Shown here in pieces: positions 47,244 through 59,215 of a DNA stretch of 64,000 nucleotides. The DNA comes from Dolomedes plantarius. Taxonomy: Eukaryota > Arthropoda > Arachnida > Araneae > Dolomedidae. Below the pieces are notes generated by a model that saw only the letters and a program-made list of their open reading frames with translations, did no database searches and was not told the DNA's origin. A program made the position numbers and the translations under genes. The stretch covers positions 115,493,288 through 115,557,287 of the forward strand of contig OU015491.1 in NCBI GenBank assembly GCA_907164885.2, in the 5' to 3' direction. Numbering within the stretch: position 1 is the first letter of the stretch; each line of letters opens with the position of its first letter.

Positions 47244-47615
47244 AACAATGAATAAATATAGGAATAAAAAAAGAAAAAAAATTAGAACAATAAATAAAAT
47301 TTCTCTTTTACGCTAAATTTGTGCTCTAATTAATACATAAACGTTTGTTTAATCCATCTATCACTTCGAACCCTTGTATTAGATAATACCCCCTGTCCCT
47401 TTACATACAAGATTACCTGTACTCTTTTTCTTCTACTATCTGCCTTTTCACAAGTTATAAGGATAAAACTCTTTTGTATTTAAAAGCTTTGTTATGTAGC
47501 GATTTTCCTGCATTACTTAAGGTTCTTCTGCTACGCTTCATATAATCATTTCTGTGAAGATTACGCAAACACCTTAATTCCACTCAAGCTGACAGCGGAA
47601 TTTTGAAATCCCAGC
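47244..47615. repeat. Local duplication block 3
   Basis: Positions 47245-47615 match 45818-46190, including caatgaataaatatagga, aaggataaaactcttttgta and accttaattccactcaagct. It continues directly after the TTAA element. Confidence 0.85.
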
Positions 47616-48214
47616 TACTGGCAAAAGACTAAAAAAAGAAAAGGAAAGAAAATTGTACCATTTAAATTCCACGTTGTACCGAAATTTCTCTTCCATAAAG
47701 AATTTTCGAACACAAAGGATTTGGGGAGGACAAATAAACAACTGCGAATTGGTCTCGAATTTAAACGCTAATTTCTCGCCCTTATTCTCCTCGAGTAATC
47801 AATTGAGCTTAACGCCGAACAAAAGTTTTATCTGGGACTTCGCAGCAGTGGCTAAAAAGTATTTCTCTAAATCTGTAATGAAAGATGTAACGCGGGATTG
47901 GAAAACGGCGGGCACATCTTTCGGGGAACAAATGATGAGAGTGGATGATAAATAATTTTTGAGGAAAAATGGAGGCGTGACCTAGATCATTTGTTACTAT
48001 TATTTTCAAAGAGTGAAAAATGGACTCTTGACATTCATCCAACAGCGGACAGATCTCCATGAAGTTTTTGAAAGGAAACATTAATTCATTTCATATTCAT
48101 TTTTATTTTTCTCTTTTGTCAGTTCGCTCATTAATGTGTCCCGTATTTGCTGCCATTAACATAAGCGGATTTATAAATCTGTTGGGATAACATTGCCATG
48201 CTGTTAAAAGATAT
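47616..48214 (+). other. Unassigned sequence with a 100-codon open frame
   Basis: A plus-strand frame at 47653-47955 reads SNLNANFSPLFSSSNQLSLT and KYFSKSVMKDVTRDWKTAGT, but a 90-codon minus-strand frame overlaps it and I recognise no family. I do not call a gene. Confidence 0.3.
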
Positions 48215-48351
48215 TATAATATAGTTGTAAACGCTGAATTTTCTGTTCTCCCAGAAAATGGGGAATAAATATTTCGAGTAGTAATTACAAATTGTGCCAC
48301 AAAATTCTTTCTTTTTTTAAATGAACAGTCGTATCTTTTTATAATTCACAT

Positions 48352-48399
<48 letters not shown>

Positions 48400-48464
48400 A
48401 TGTGAATTATAAAAAGATCTTTTTATAATTCTTTATATAATTCACATCTTTTTATAATTCACAT

Positions 48465-48537
<73 letters not shown>

Positions 48538-48985
48538 GTTTTAATAACAAGATGCATGCTTTAAACTTAAATTAAAAATATATCATTTTGGAAGAAACTT
48601 TATAAAGATGTAAATTATGGACGGCTAAACTGCCAATTAATGTCTCTTATTTCGGTTAAGTTATGGGGGAAACTTCGTAGAAATTCTATCCGCTACTGCC
48701 AAATGGTAATGCCCCAGCTTCTAGTGTCTTCAATTTAAATACCCCTTATGAGTATATTTATTATGAGTATATACACCCTTATGAGTATATATCCTTATGA
48801 GTATATACTACAGTGAGTATATAGATTTCTTATTTTTAACTTTTCCCTTATTTTCTTATTATAGCTGTTATATGCATGATACTCATTTCACAAATATTAA
48901 TTAGATATTCTGAGGGGAATGTCAGTGCCATCACACTCTGTCTAATATTGCAAGTTTAAGCCAACAAGCAAAGTATTATAATATA
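48215..48985. repeat. Tandem duplication, first unit, with two TA arrays
   Basis: Matches 48986-50110 in order, from gctgaattttctgttctcc through aatgaacagtcgtatctttt to gtctaatattgcaagttt. Two TA arrays (48353-48398 and 48466-48535) interrupt this unit. In the second unit that point reads simply ttcccattgattaacag, so the arrays grew after duplication. Confidence 0.85.
48333..48431. repeat. Hairpin-forming TA array and 28-bp perfect palindrome
   Basis: The first TA array is bounded by perfect 22-bp inverted arms (ATCTTTTTATAATTCACATT on the left, starting at 48333). Next to it is a perfect 28-bp palindrome centred between 48417 and 48418 (AATTATAAAAAGA and its inverse). The local order suggests the array edge has been copied and inverted. 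Confidence 0.85.
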
Positions 48986-49346
48986 GTTTTAAAAGCTGAA
49001 TTTTTTGTTCTCTCAGAAATTAGCGAATAAATTTTGCGAGTAGGAATTACAAATTGCGTCACAAACTTCTTTTATTTTTTAATGAACAGTCGTATCTTTT
49101 TATAATTCCCATTGATTAACAGTTTGATTAAAAATATATGCTTTAAACTCAAATTCAAAAAATATATCATTATGAAAGAAACTTTATAAATAGGAAAAAT
49201 ATGGACGTCTAAACTGCCGATTAATGTCTCTTTTATCGGTTAAGTAATGATTGAAATGTCGTAATAATTCTATCTGATACTACCAAATGTTAATGCCTCA
49301 GCTTACTGTGTCTTCAATATAAAAACTCCTTATGTCAGTGAATATA

Positions 49347-49845
49347 CGAGCGTTGATCAAAAGAAAAAAGGGTTACAAGGGTAATGAAATATTATTTATT
49401 AACAATAGAGAGAAAATACAAAAGGGAATTAAGAGGCATACTTGCCGATCATTTTTCCACATAATCACCAAATCTATTTAAGCATTTATCTGAACGTAGG
49501 ACCAACGTGTTTAACCTGGCTTGGTAGAAATCACGTCCCTGCTCATTGAGCCAGTTCTCGGTAGCTGTTTTCACATAACTGTCTGAAGAGAACCTCATTC
49601 CAGATAAAATGTTCCTTCAATTTCGGAAAAAAAGGAAATAGTCACTGGCGGCAAAATCTGGGCTATATGGGGTTGGGGTGGGGGTGGATCCAGACTTTCC
49701 ACTTAAACTTTTTCATCAATTCTTGAGTTTGGAGAGCAGCATGGGACCGAGACCACTTTTCTAAACGTCTTGCCACTTCAATCGCTATTATGTGTCTGCG
49801 AACACTCTAACAACCCGCACAACTTCTGCAAGACAACTAGTGCCA
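49347..49845 (-). mobile_element. Mariner remnant, one end preserved, minus strand
   Basis: Begins after TA at 49345-49346 with CGAGCGTTGATCAAAAG, which is like the end of many mariner elements (a TACGAGGGTTGATCAAAA type). It contains a broken transposase on the minus strand. The other end is not recognisable, so the far boundary is approximate. A G run near 49930 lies beyond it. Confidence 0.72.
49449..49770 (-). pseudogene. Mariner transposase, C-terminal part, broken
   Basis: The minus strand encodes PYSPDFAASDYFLF, the block bearing the third catalytic Asp of DD34D mariner transposases. It then reads FPKLKEHFIWNEV and, after a frame change, TATENWLNEQGRDFYQARLN and CLNRFGDYVEK before a TGA at 49449-49451. 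The upstream part (about 49650-49770) is too damaged to read with confidence, and the DNA-binding domain is missing. Confidence 0.82.
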
Positions 49846-50110
49846 TATGTCTACACTCTGGGGAAAAAGGATTCCCTCCACAATAATTACTTTTCAAATG
49901 CTGATGCTGGTAACTTTCTTTTTTTTTTTTTGGGGGGGGGGGATACACCATCGTAAAAATTTCTTTTATTTTAGCGTTTTCCTTATTTTCTTATTGTTGC
50001 TCTTATATGCACAATTTTTATTTCACACCTATAAATTCGACGAGCTCATGGAAAAGTCTGTGCCATCAAACTTTGTCTAATATTGCAAGTTTAAACCAAC
50101 AAGCAAAGCA

Positions 50111-50786
50111 GCTGTTAATAAAGCAATTTATATTACCAAAGGAAATAAGAATGATGGAATGCACCTCATCGAAACGAAGTAACTAATAATTTTCTTCCAG
50201 GTTTTACCTCACGCTAAATCTCAGTAAAAAATATTAATTCTCTAGATTTATTAACTAAACTTAACCCAGACTAATTAACCCAGACTGATATCTTGAAATC
50301 TATCATATGAAGATATATCACTTTAACAATCCACCTTATATTCCTGGACCAGGGAAATTTTTCACACTTTTCTTTTTACTGAGCTCGGATCTCATCAAAA
50401 AGTTCCAATCCCATTCTTTTGACCCTTTCTTGAAATGTACCCAAAGCCTTTGAAATTAGTCTCACAGCTTAAAGATTTTTTTTCATGGATTGCAATTAAA
50501 TATAAGGTATTTGTGAACAGCGTAATACACGACATAGGGATAACAGGACCAAAGTGTATTGCTTATCAACTAAATACATGGTATCTCATGTGAGACATTA
50601 GGGAATAATAGTATTGTGAGCCAAATAGCCTTTTCATAAACTGGAATGTAAACTGCTAGCAACGCACTCTATAGCTAACTATTAGTGGAAAGCTGAAATT
50701 ACAGAGTTATTATCTTCAAACATCATTTACACTAAAACAGCAAACTCATAGACATGTAGATTATAGTTGGTTTACAAATTCTTAGA
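50111..50786. other. Unassigned AT-rich sequence
   Basis: Nothing recognised. Confidence 0.5.
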
Positions 50787-50791
50787 TAAAA

Positions 50792-51007
<216 letters not shown>

Positions 51008-51139
51008 GTTTATTTGACAGCTAAATATTTATGAGAACTTTATTGTAAAATCAAATAAAATATTAAGAAATATATAGCTCATTTTAAGCAAATAGTGGTA
51101 TATAACAATGAGAAAATACCCTCTCGAACAGCTGAATGC

Positions 51140-51527
51140 AATTCTATGGAGTTAAGGCAGATGTTGATATGTCCGAAAAATTCAATTTTATGTTTTAAGT
51201 TGATATAGTACACTAAAAATTGGCTCTTTAATGTGGCAAAAGATGGTAGTGGAATAATAAAAAAATACTAACTTATTCGTAATTTGGCAAAAGTTGATGT
51301 TTACTTTTTTCTCAACCCACCCCAAAATTTTAGTCCCTAATTGAAAAAATATTTTCATTGAAGACCAGCCATATGCTTGAAGCTGAATATGAGTATTAAC
51401 TAAAGAATATTTGTATTGAAAAACTTAATTGAGCGATTTTATATAATTTAGAACAAAAGTTTCTTTTTTAATTTGCCGAAAACAGGGAAAAATGACATAT
51501 CAACAGCTGCCATAACGCCACAGAATT
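51140..51527. mobile_element. Small non-autonomous inverted-repeat element, copy 2
   Basis: Ends are 34-bp inverted repeats with about four mismatches: AATTCTATGGAGTTAAGGCA at the left, and on the minus strand from the right AATTCTGTGGCGTTATGGCA, followed in both by the core TGTTGATATGTC. The interior matches copy 1 at 2772-3214. The AATT at each tip is its own inverse, so it may be part of the repeat or the target duplication. There is no coding frame. Confidence 0.78.
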
Positions 51528-52867
51528 AAATTATACTGAAGAATCAGGTTTTATTTTTCAGAATATACATAGTTAATGCATACCGCTTTTTTATATTATT
51601 CTTTGCATTGATATTCTAGAAAAAATTCATTCATTACTTTTCGCCTTTTTGCATGTGCTTATAATCAGTGTTAATGTAGGTTTTTTTTTATTATAAAAGT
51701 TTCAGTTATATATTTTACGTTGTTGACTTGAACTATTTTTCTTATTATTTACAGGGACAGCGGACTTTCAAAATTGTGAAATTTGTCCAAAAATTCGATG
51801 TTTTTATTTTATTGAATTTTGAAACTACGGAAGTGTCGGAATGTGTTGCTAAAATAATTTTTAATTTCTGTGATTACTTTCCTAGTTATATGCATTTGTT
51901 TTTAATTTAGATATTATGTGGTTACAAATAGCAATAACTTTAAATGTGTTTTTCTCAAAATAAAAATGTTCATGTCATACGAATATTCAAACTGCTCCAG
52001 GCACATTTCTAATTATCGTATTGCTTTAAAATGTAAGTTTTATATACCTAACACTATACCAAATAAATCTTATTGAAAACAATTATGCTTCGTAGCTCAG
52101 AATTTTTAAATTTTGTACTTGAAAAGATGATTTACAGGTATTCTGCGTAATAAAAAGGTTGTTTTTACTATTATTATTTTTTTATCTTTATATTTTTAAT
52201 GAATGCTTAAAATAAGCAATAAGTTTCATTGTTAGTTCTATAATGTATCATGTAAATAAAAATTACGATATTATATGCAAAAGAAATGCGCATGGAGCAT
52301 TTTTAATTAGGCCAATTTTTGATATAATTAATAATTCCTAATTCATATATTATTAATATTTCATCTTTAAATTTTAACCACGTTTACATATCTATGGTAC
52401 TAATCACATTTTCAAATTTGAAGCAAATACATTGAAAACAAAAGAAGTTAGGTTTAAAGGCCCACTGTCCCCTTAAAGTAAAAGTATCATAGAATAGTCA
52501 TTGCAATTCTGTTTCAATAACTAACACTAACTTTTAGCTATATTAGTAAAATGTTCAATAATCAAATGTTATAAAAGTTTCAGTTAAATTTTTTATGTTA
52601 TTGATTTGAACTATTTTTCTTGTTTGACATTGTGAAACAGAGTAATCTCCCTTTCTTATCTCACCGCACCTTTGAAAACTCCTCCTTGCTCGCACTTCAA
52701 ACTTGAGACCTATTATTTACCAGACAAATTTTCTAAATTGTTTGATAGCCTGGATTTCACCCCCTGTTCCATCTACATCAGACTAGGAAGAACCCAGATT
52801 CTCACCTATTTCATTCTTGAAATTCTCTGTTCTAGTCTCGAATCATGTGCACAAGTGACGAATATAT
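51528..52867. other. AT-rich stretch with no recognised feature
   Basis: Phrases near 51700 (aagtttcagttatatatttta, then ttgacttgaactatttttct) recur near 52580, so parts are related by an old duplication about 880 bp apart. No gene recognised. Confidence 0.5.
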
Positions 52868-53717
52868 TGTGACGTCACGCATGTAATGTGCGTTTCTCAC
52901 GTCGTCCACAGCTGCAGGCCTTAACTTTCCCACATGTTTGCACCACATTTTGAAAATTATGTGGAGTTTAAAAGGCTACCCCTTATAGCGCATACAGACT
53001 GGCACAGCGCTCTCTGCCTCTGCCAGTGATTAATGTTCTTTCTGTACTCTGTATCTGCGCTGATCTCCTCCTCTGGCGGTCCGTCAAAGAAAGAGAGTGG
53101 GGTCAGCGGGTCAAATGGTGTCGAGCGGGGTCGGGGGATACACCAGATCAAAGAGCGGGAAGGAGGGTGGTTCTAAATACCGTGTCTAATGTTACCGTGA
53201 CTAAGTGATGTGACAGGAGTTGGGGAGAGAACTCTGTCCAATGTGAATGCACCATTACGGTTTCACTGCCGGAGTTCGACGTTTTTGGATGTCTGCGGGG
53301 TAAGCCTCAGTTTTGATCTTCACCGACTAAATCGGCGAAACGCCGCTTCCCTCCCTCATAAAAATGTCACCGCATCCAAGACTGCCTGAAAGCACGGAAT
53401 TCCTCGTTTTTTCTCTAAGCGCCACCGGCGAGGGTTCCAGGCTGGGTATATATGCGAGACTCTGTTTTTCTTGAGGGAGAGCCCCTGTAACATCTGGGCT
53501 AGAGCGACTGCGGAGATTTCTGCTCCCCGAAGCCTGAGTTTTTGTCGCGATTAACATCATTTGCACCAGTCTGGTGATACTTTAAGCTGCTCAAACCAAC
53601 ACCTCTCTTGTTACATTTTGTTTAAATAAAAGTTAAGTTTTTCGTTACTTCTGGCCTGCTATTTTAGACCACTCGGATACCACGCCAGTTAAACACGTTT
53701 CGGTTCAAGATGCTACA
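52868..53717 (+). mobile_element. Candidate solo LTR, 850 bp, plus strand
   Basis: Starts TGTGACGTCACGCATG and ends GATGCTACA. ATAT flanks both sides (52864-52867 and 53718-53721), a match for a 4-bp target duplication. The base composition is clearly GC-richer between these points than outside. A TATA box (GGGTATATATGCG, about 53442-53454) is followed by AATAAA near 53626, giving LTR order. The start includes a perfect TGACGTCA palindrome. Without internal genes it would be a solo LTR. Three short open frames inside are not convincing genes. Confidence 0.58.
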
Positions 53718-53800
53718 ATATGAAATCGGCATTAGATCGCTCTTTGAACTTTTCATAACACTGTAATAGTTACTGTAAATTTCAAAGTATCGAAATAAAA

Positions 53801-55072
53801 ATTATAGAAAACACTTTGCAAAAGCAGGCGAAATTAGATTAAAATCCTTATGACTGATATTTTGTATTTCATGTTGTTTTGAAATGATATCAAATATATT
53901 AATCAGGGATCCTTTATATTTAAAATATTCAAGTTTTTTAGGGATTTTGTTCAATGAAATCTGAATATGTAACATAGTAAAATGTTGTTATATTTAACAT
54001 TAAATACAGTTCTTTGTCTCTTCACCTTTTCTCGTAAAATATTACATTTTTATGGCTTAATTGATTTCATTTTCATATTTTTAGAATATCGAATTACTTT
54101 CGCAGGAAAATAAGGATTAATATCTGCAATGTCACATGAAACGTAAGATGTCCCTAGTTTATTAATAAAATTAGAAAAAAAACTTCAGGTAATCTCTACT
54201 AACGAAATTACCGCGGGTTATTAACGTAGAATTACTTATCATTGCTCACCTCTTTTGTATGTATATTTTGTATCTATATATATGGATCTATATATATTAT
54301 AGAAAACACTTTACAAAAGCAGGCGAAATTAGATTAAAATCCTTATGACTGATATTTTGTATTTCATGTTGTTTTGAAATGCTATCAAATATATTAATCA
54401 GGGATCCTTTATATTTAAAATATTCAAGTTCTTTAGGGATTTTGTTCAATGAAATCTGAATATGTAACATAGTAAAATGTTGTTATATTTAACATTAAAT
54501 ACAGTTCTTTGTCTCTTCACCTTTTCTCGTAAAATATTAAATTTTTATGGCTTAATTGATTTCATTTTCATATTTTTAGAATATCGAATTACTTTCGCAG
54601 GAAAATAAGGATTAATATCTGCAATGTCACATGAAACGTAAGATGGCCAAGTTGATTAATAAAATTAGAAAAAAAACTTCAGGTAATCTCTTCTAACGAA
54701 ATTTCCACGGATTATTAACGTAGAATTACTTATCATTGCTCACCTCTTTTGTATGTATATTTTGTATCTATATATATGAATCTATATATATTATAGAAAA
54801 GACTTTACAAAAGCCGGCGAAACTAGATTAAAATCTTTATGACTGATATTTTGTATTTCACGTTGTTTTGAAATGATATCAAATATATTAATCAAGGATC
54901 CTTGACATATATTTAAAATATTCAACATTTTTAAGGATTTTATTTAATAAAATCTGAATATGTAACATAGTAAAATGTTGTTATTTTTGACATTAAATAA
55001 GTTCTTTGTCTCTTCCGCTTTTCTTGTAAATTATTACAGTTCTATGACTTAATTGATTTCATTTTCATATTT
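53801..55072. repeat. 495-bp tandem repeat, about 2.6 units
   Basis: Units start at 53801 (495 bp), 54296 (494 bp) and 54790 (partial, to about 55072), each with attatagaaaa. Shared phrases include gactgatattttgtatttc, atatattaatca and aacatagtaaaatgttgtta. Units 1 and 2 are nearly identical; unit 3 is more diverged. The last 200 bp of each full unit contains inverted family D sequence. Confidence 0.93.
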
Positions 55073-55094
55073 ACGCCAAACGTCATAACGTTAT

Positions 55095-55200
55095 GCCAAA
55101 CGTCACTCGGTGGTCCGGATGGCAAAGACAGCGAGCCAGTGATCTGAACGTCGCCGGTTCGATGTCCATCGCTAACAAAACCACCAACGTGTAAACTAGG
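55095..55200 (+). repeat. tRNA-like SINE relic
   Basis: An A-box-like ggtccggatggcaaaga is followed by a B-box-like gccggttcgatgtccatc about 45 bp later, then a short tail. Probably the head of a tRNA-derived SINE. No full cloverleaf is visible. Confidence 0.45.
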
Positions 55201-55429
55201 GAGGAGCGTCAAAAAAAAATTTCGATTTTGTTTTTACTCAAGTGAGGAAAAGTTGAGTACTGGTAGGTAGGTCACGTATGCAAAGTTTGGGGGGGGGGAA
55301 AAATATCTTCCGTCTCCATTTCGCCCGAAATTGATTTTTACCAAATTTTTAGCGAATAGTTAAAAATGTGTATTTACATTGTTTTGTAAGCAGCTCTTCG
55401 TTTTTTCTGAGATGTTATTGGGGGTTCCG

Positions 55430-57320
55430 TCAAATTACATTTCTGCCAATCAATAAAGTCAATATATGAAACTGCCTCGAAGTTGAGTGACGGAATGTTG
55501 TAGTGTCTGGTTCCTTCCTTATTTTCCTTTCTTGCTCGTAAAATCCTACGTATTCCAAGTTCTCGAATGGGCTGTCTGTGATCAGTGACAAGATTATTGC
55601 TTCCGGGTGACCGAAATAGCCATTTCTCTCGATAATGGGATCGATCACAGTCTTTAATTCGTTTTTAAGATAGCGCGTTACGTTTATTGTCTTCCACAAA
55701 TTTCGTGGACCATCCGTGCAATATGGATTTAATTTGACTGTAAACCACATTGGTGCGTACACTTTCATGATGAACTCTGCCAGAGTTTAAAGTTGGTTTG
55801 AAGGCTCTGAAGAGCTAATGTATAAACGCATTATTCTATTGGCTGTTGTTAGCCAACGTGCACGAGACATTTTACCAGGGTGCTTTTGTGACAAACTTGA
55901 TGAGCAGTTCCCATTTGTGACAATTTGACAAATATCCCAAAGGTATCGCTGTCTGTGCTAAGATTCTTTATGTCGATTTTCGGAAATTCGCCCGAAATGA
56001 CTGCAGATCTCACAACTAGGAGGTTTTCACAATTTGCTAATGCTTTCCCAATAGGACCAGAAAATGCATTAGGGCCACTAGTTCCTCCATCCAAATGCTG
56101 CACTAAATGTCGGAGTGGCAACTCATTTGCGTGTAACTGGCAGAAAACCCAATGCAAGGGATTCTCAATGGATTCCTCAAAATAGAGAATTACGCTGGTT
56201 TTATAGCCAGTATTAACAACTGTTCCATCGCACCGTATTTCTACTAGTTGATGAATGTCAAAATTTTTATTATCCATGAATTGCAGCATCATTTGATAAA
56301 TGCTCAAAGCTGATGACGAGGTTAGTGCTATGTGTGCAAGGAACTTACTTCCAAGTTCCTTAATCATTGTAACGTGTTCTTCCAGGACTGTTTACTGGTA
56401 CATCTTCCCCCCTACGCTCTCTTGCATTAAAGTTTTGTCCTTCCTTCCGTCAAAATAAAGTCCCTTCAGTGGTTCCAGATATGTCTGTCCTTGCTGATAT
56501 TCTGTCCGATGATTCTGTCTGCTGATTTTCCCTCTCTCTTCTTATTTTATGTCTATCAATTGCATTTAATGTGTCTGTTTCGGTAATCATCCCCAAATCT
56601 TCCAAAATAGCGCTTGCAATCATGGCGGCAGCCCGATTTGAAACTCCGATCCTGTCACAAGCAATAGCTACTGATGGGTATCGGCTTGATCGTGACGTCT
56701 TTTTCTCCTCATATTGAGTCATCCTGGATGTGGATTTGGAAGGCTTCAATCAATTTGTGTCACTATCGGAGTTATGTGGATCTACGTCAGAATTTAGATC
56801 AGGAAATGTGAGCCTAGATGGAGTAACAGATGGCGAAACGTTTATTTTAAGACTCACTGCTCCTGTCTCTTTCTGCTTCCTATCGGCTCGTTTCCTCAGG
56901 TTTTCAGTTTCTTTTTAATCAACTGCGCCTATGGACATTTGCCTACGTACCCGTTGGTCTATAAGAAAAGTTCTTTCTATTTCAGAAATCCTTTTATGCT
57001 ATGGGCAAGAACATTTGTTATTAGAAACACACTTACATGAAGAAATGTTGAACAATTTCTGTGAGTCTTTAACGAAGGTTTTGAGCTTCGTTTCTGAAAT
57101 TGTTGTTGACGATGTTTTCATACCAAAATATTTCTTTACCTTTATCTATTTTTCGTTCTATGCGCGGATTATCTGTACTATCCGTTGGCACAAAATGAAT
57201 GGAAGAGATGCTGTATGCCAAATTTCTTCGATTCATTCTGCCACTTTATCCGCGACATCTGATACACTTGGATTGACGTTATTTAACTTCACTTTACAAT
57301 CATTTCGCACCCACAAATAA
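55430..57320 (-). pseudogene. Decayed gene of a conserved, probably transposon-borne protein
   Basis: About 1.9 kb of interrupted minus-strand coding sequence. In order it reads: CKVKLNNVNPSVSDVADKVA and EEIWHTASLP; a Cys-rich block CKCVSNNKCSCP; FLIDQRVRRQMSIGAVD; DRIGVSNRAAAMIASAILED (within 56450-56749); LYFDGRKDKTLM; then IRCDGTVVNTGYKT, LHANELPLRHLVQHLDGG and SGPIGKAL (within 55849-56367); RARWLTTANRIMRLYI; and VYAPMWFTVKLNP with ERNGYFGHPEA (within 55430-55768). Visible breaks include TGA near 57225, TAA near 56394, a frame change near 55880, and TAA near 55790. The same set of blocks recurs, from memory, in many-copy uncharacterised arthropod proteins, and the CDGT...NTG and ARW motifs suggest a transposase-like RNase H fold. 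Function is not established. Confidence 0.7.
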
Positions 57321-58758
57321 TAAATCATCCACCACCCTCATTAGAGACTGAAGAATATGATCGTTTTCTAACTAAAGTCGACCAGCGGAATCGGCATAAC
57401 AGGAAAATGGCGGATTGCTGAACATCGGACAACAACGAGGTCGTTTTCAGTCGCTGCTTTTTCTTCAACTGACCAAGAAAACGTTACAAAATTTCCAGTT
57501 CCGGAAAAAGCAGAGGTCAGACAAATTCCTCGAACAAACAACACCTTTCAGCAATCATTGGCTAAAAGATGTTGCTAGGCCGTTCCTATGGGGAAGCTAA
57601 GTCCCTTTACAGCCGAGAAGGGGTGGCAAGTCACTTTTTCCTTCTGTGCACAAAACCTTGTTACAGGATACGCTAAATTGCCTCCAGGAGGGACATTCCT
57701 TTGTTCCGGAAACCGGTACAAAAACCATAGGCGTGATTTTAAGCACAGATACATTTTAGGACTTACATAATAAAACAGATATACTTAAATGGGCATGGAA
57801 CCGAATTAATGCTCTATCGAGACTATGAGATTAGAAAATATATTTTTTTAGAGACAAAACAGTATATTAATGAAAATATTTACAAAGTCGAGTTCCATGT
57901 CACATATAGGTACAATCCAAATTATTTAAATACCCGAAATACACCGATCATATTGTAGACCAATAAGACATTTACTCTGATTTATTGCGAATTCTAATTT
58001 ATTTTCAAAGGAATATATACTTTTTATTTGAGATATAAAAAATCCGCTAAAATTGGGTGTTCTTTTGTTTCCGTTTCTTTAATCTAATATAACATTCTGC
58101 TACACAAAGAAATTGCGTTGTAAAAAACTATAACATCATTAATTTGTAATAAAAAAGTAATTCTTCAATGTTGGATAATTTTTTTACATCCAATATTAAC
58201 AGTAACTACAGGATCAATTTTTCTACACAGCAGAGATTTCGTGACTTCTACCGGTAACGAAAAACAATTCCTCTTAAATGAGTTTTTTTTCAATACGGTT
58301 TTTTTCCCCTAAAAAACATACTCAAGTGTCTATAAAATTCGTTTTTACTCGCTTTCCAATTTCTGTTTCCAATACACAAAAAGGAAAAAAATTATTTCTT
58401 TGTTAAATCCTTAATTAAGCATGAAAACTTTTTTAATGTGAAGTATCTTTCAGTTTTCGGAACTTCAAAACCTCTCTGATATGTAGGAATAGCATAATGA
58501 GATATGATTACGTAATTCAAGAGCAAAAATAGTTTCATATAAGATTAGTATGATATAATAATTTACTTTCCATGCTAAAATATTATGAAAGCGCAATATT
58601 GTTCTACAACATCCATTTTGAAGTTGAAGTACATTTCGTATGTACCATTTTTTTCTGCTTTTGGAATATATTATTTTTTTCGAACGCTAGAGTTTGATAC
58701 GTATGACAACACTACCCCTTATTATATATATATATACTTACATATATACATATATACA

Positions 58759-58760
<2 letters not shown>
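57321..58760. other. Unassigned sequence
   Basis: Positions 57330-57760 are somewhat GC-richer and may be the 5' part of the same decayed element as 55430-57320, but no protein block was recognised. From 57780 it is AT-rich with nothing recognised. Confidence 0.4.

Positions 58761-58842
<82 letters not shown>
58761..58842. repeat. (TA)n array
   Basis: An uninterrupted TA array preceded by related catatatacat units from about 58738. Open frames through it on both strands are artefacts. Confidence 0.95.
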
Positions 58843-58845
<3 letters not shown>

Positions 58846-58916
58846 TGTTCATAATTAAATGTCTCTGGCTTTCATGGTATGAGTTCGGGTCAGAATCCCA
58901 AATAAAACAGCATGCT

Positions 58917-59200
58917 GTGATGCTCAGTGGAGTAGTGGTTAAAAGATTCATACTGGCACACCACAGGTCCAGGGTTTCTTCATGCGACTGGGCAAGGTCG
59001 AATCAGCCTTTGAGTGGGTCGATAAATTAGTACAAAGCATGCTTGGGAACGAATCTCTGAGGGTCCCAGGTTAGGTTGACCACCTGACTAAGACGTATGC
59101 TGTATGGCACCTCAAGCCCACGGTCAAAAAATTGGAGATGGGCACCGCCGGCCATGGTCCACAGCGGAATGTTGGGCCATGAGTTTAGTTTAGTTTTAGT
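58917..59200 (+). repeat. tRNA-derived SINE (family 2)
   Basis: Starts with gtgatgctcagtggagtagt and an A-box-like agtagtggttaaaagattc, then a B-box-like caggtccagggtttcttc. A long conserved-looking body follows with aagcatgcttgggaacgaat, gaccacctgactaagacgta and accgccggccatggtccaca. From memory this body resembles a SINE seen in spider genomes. The copy is fairly complete but has A-rich patches at its end rather than a clear tail. Confidence 0.65.
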
Positions 59201-59215
59201 TCCCATGCTGTCCTT

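Larger units (their letters stand above)
48986..50110. repeat. Tandem duplication, second unit, split by a mariner remnant
   Basis: Its first part (48986-49345) and last part (49960-50110) match consecutive pieces of the first unit. The segment from about 49347 to 49955 is an insertion. Confidence 0.8.

Noticed and set aside
47653..48081. Two opposed open frames of 100 and 90 codons
   Set aside because: They overlap on opposite strands, and neither shows a domain or similarity I recognise.
56730..57320. Plus-strand frames over the decayed minus-strand gene
   Set aside because: They are shadows; the minus strand carries the conserved blocks.
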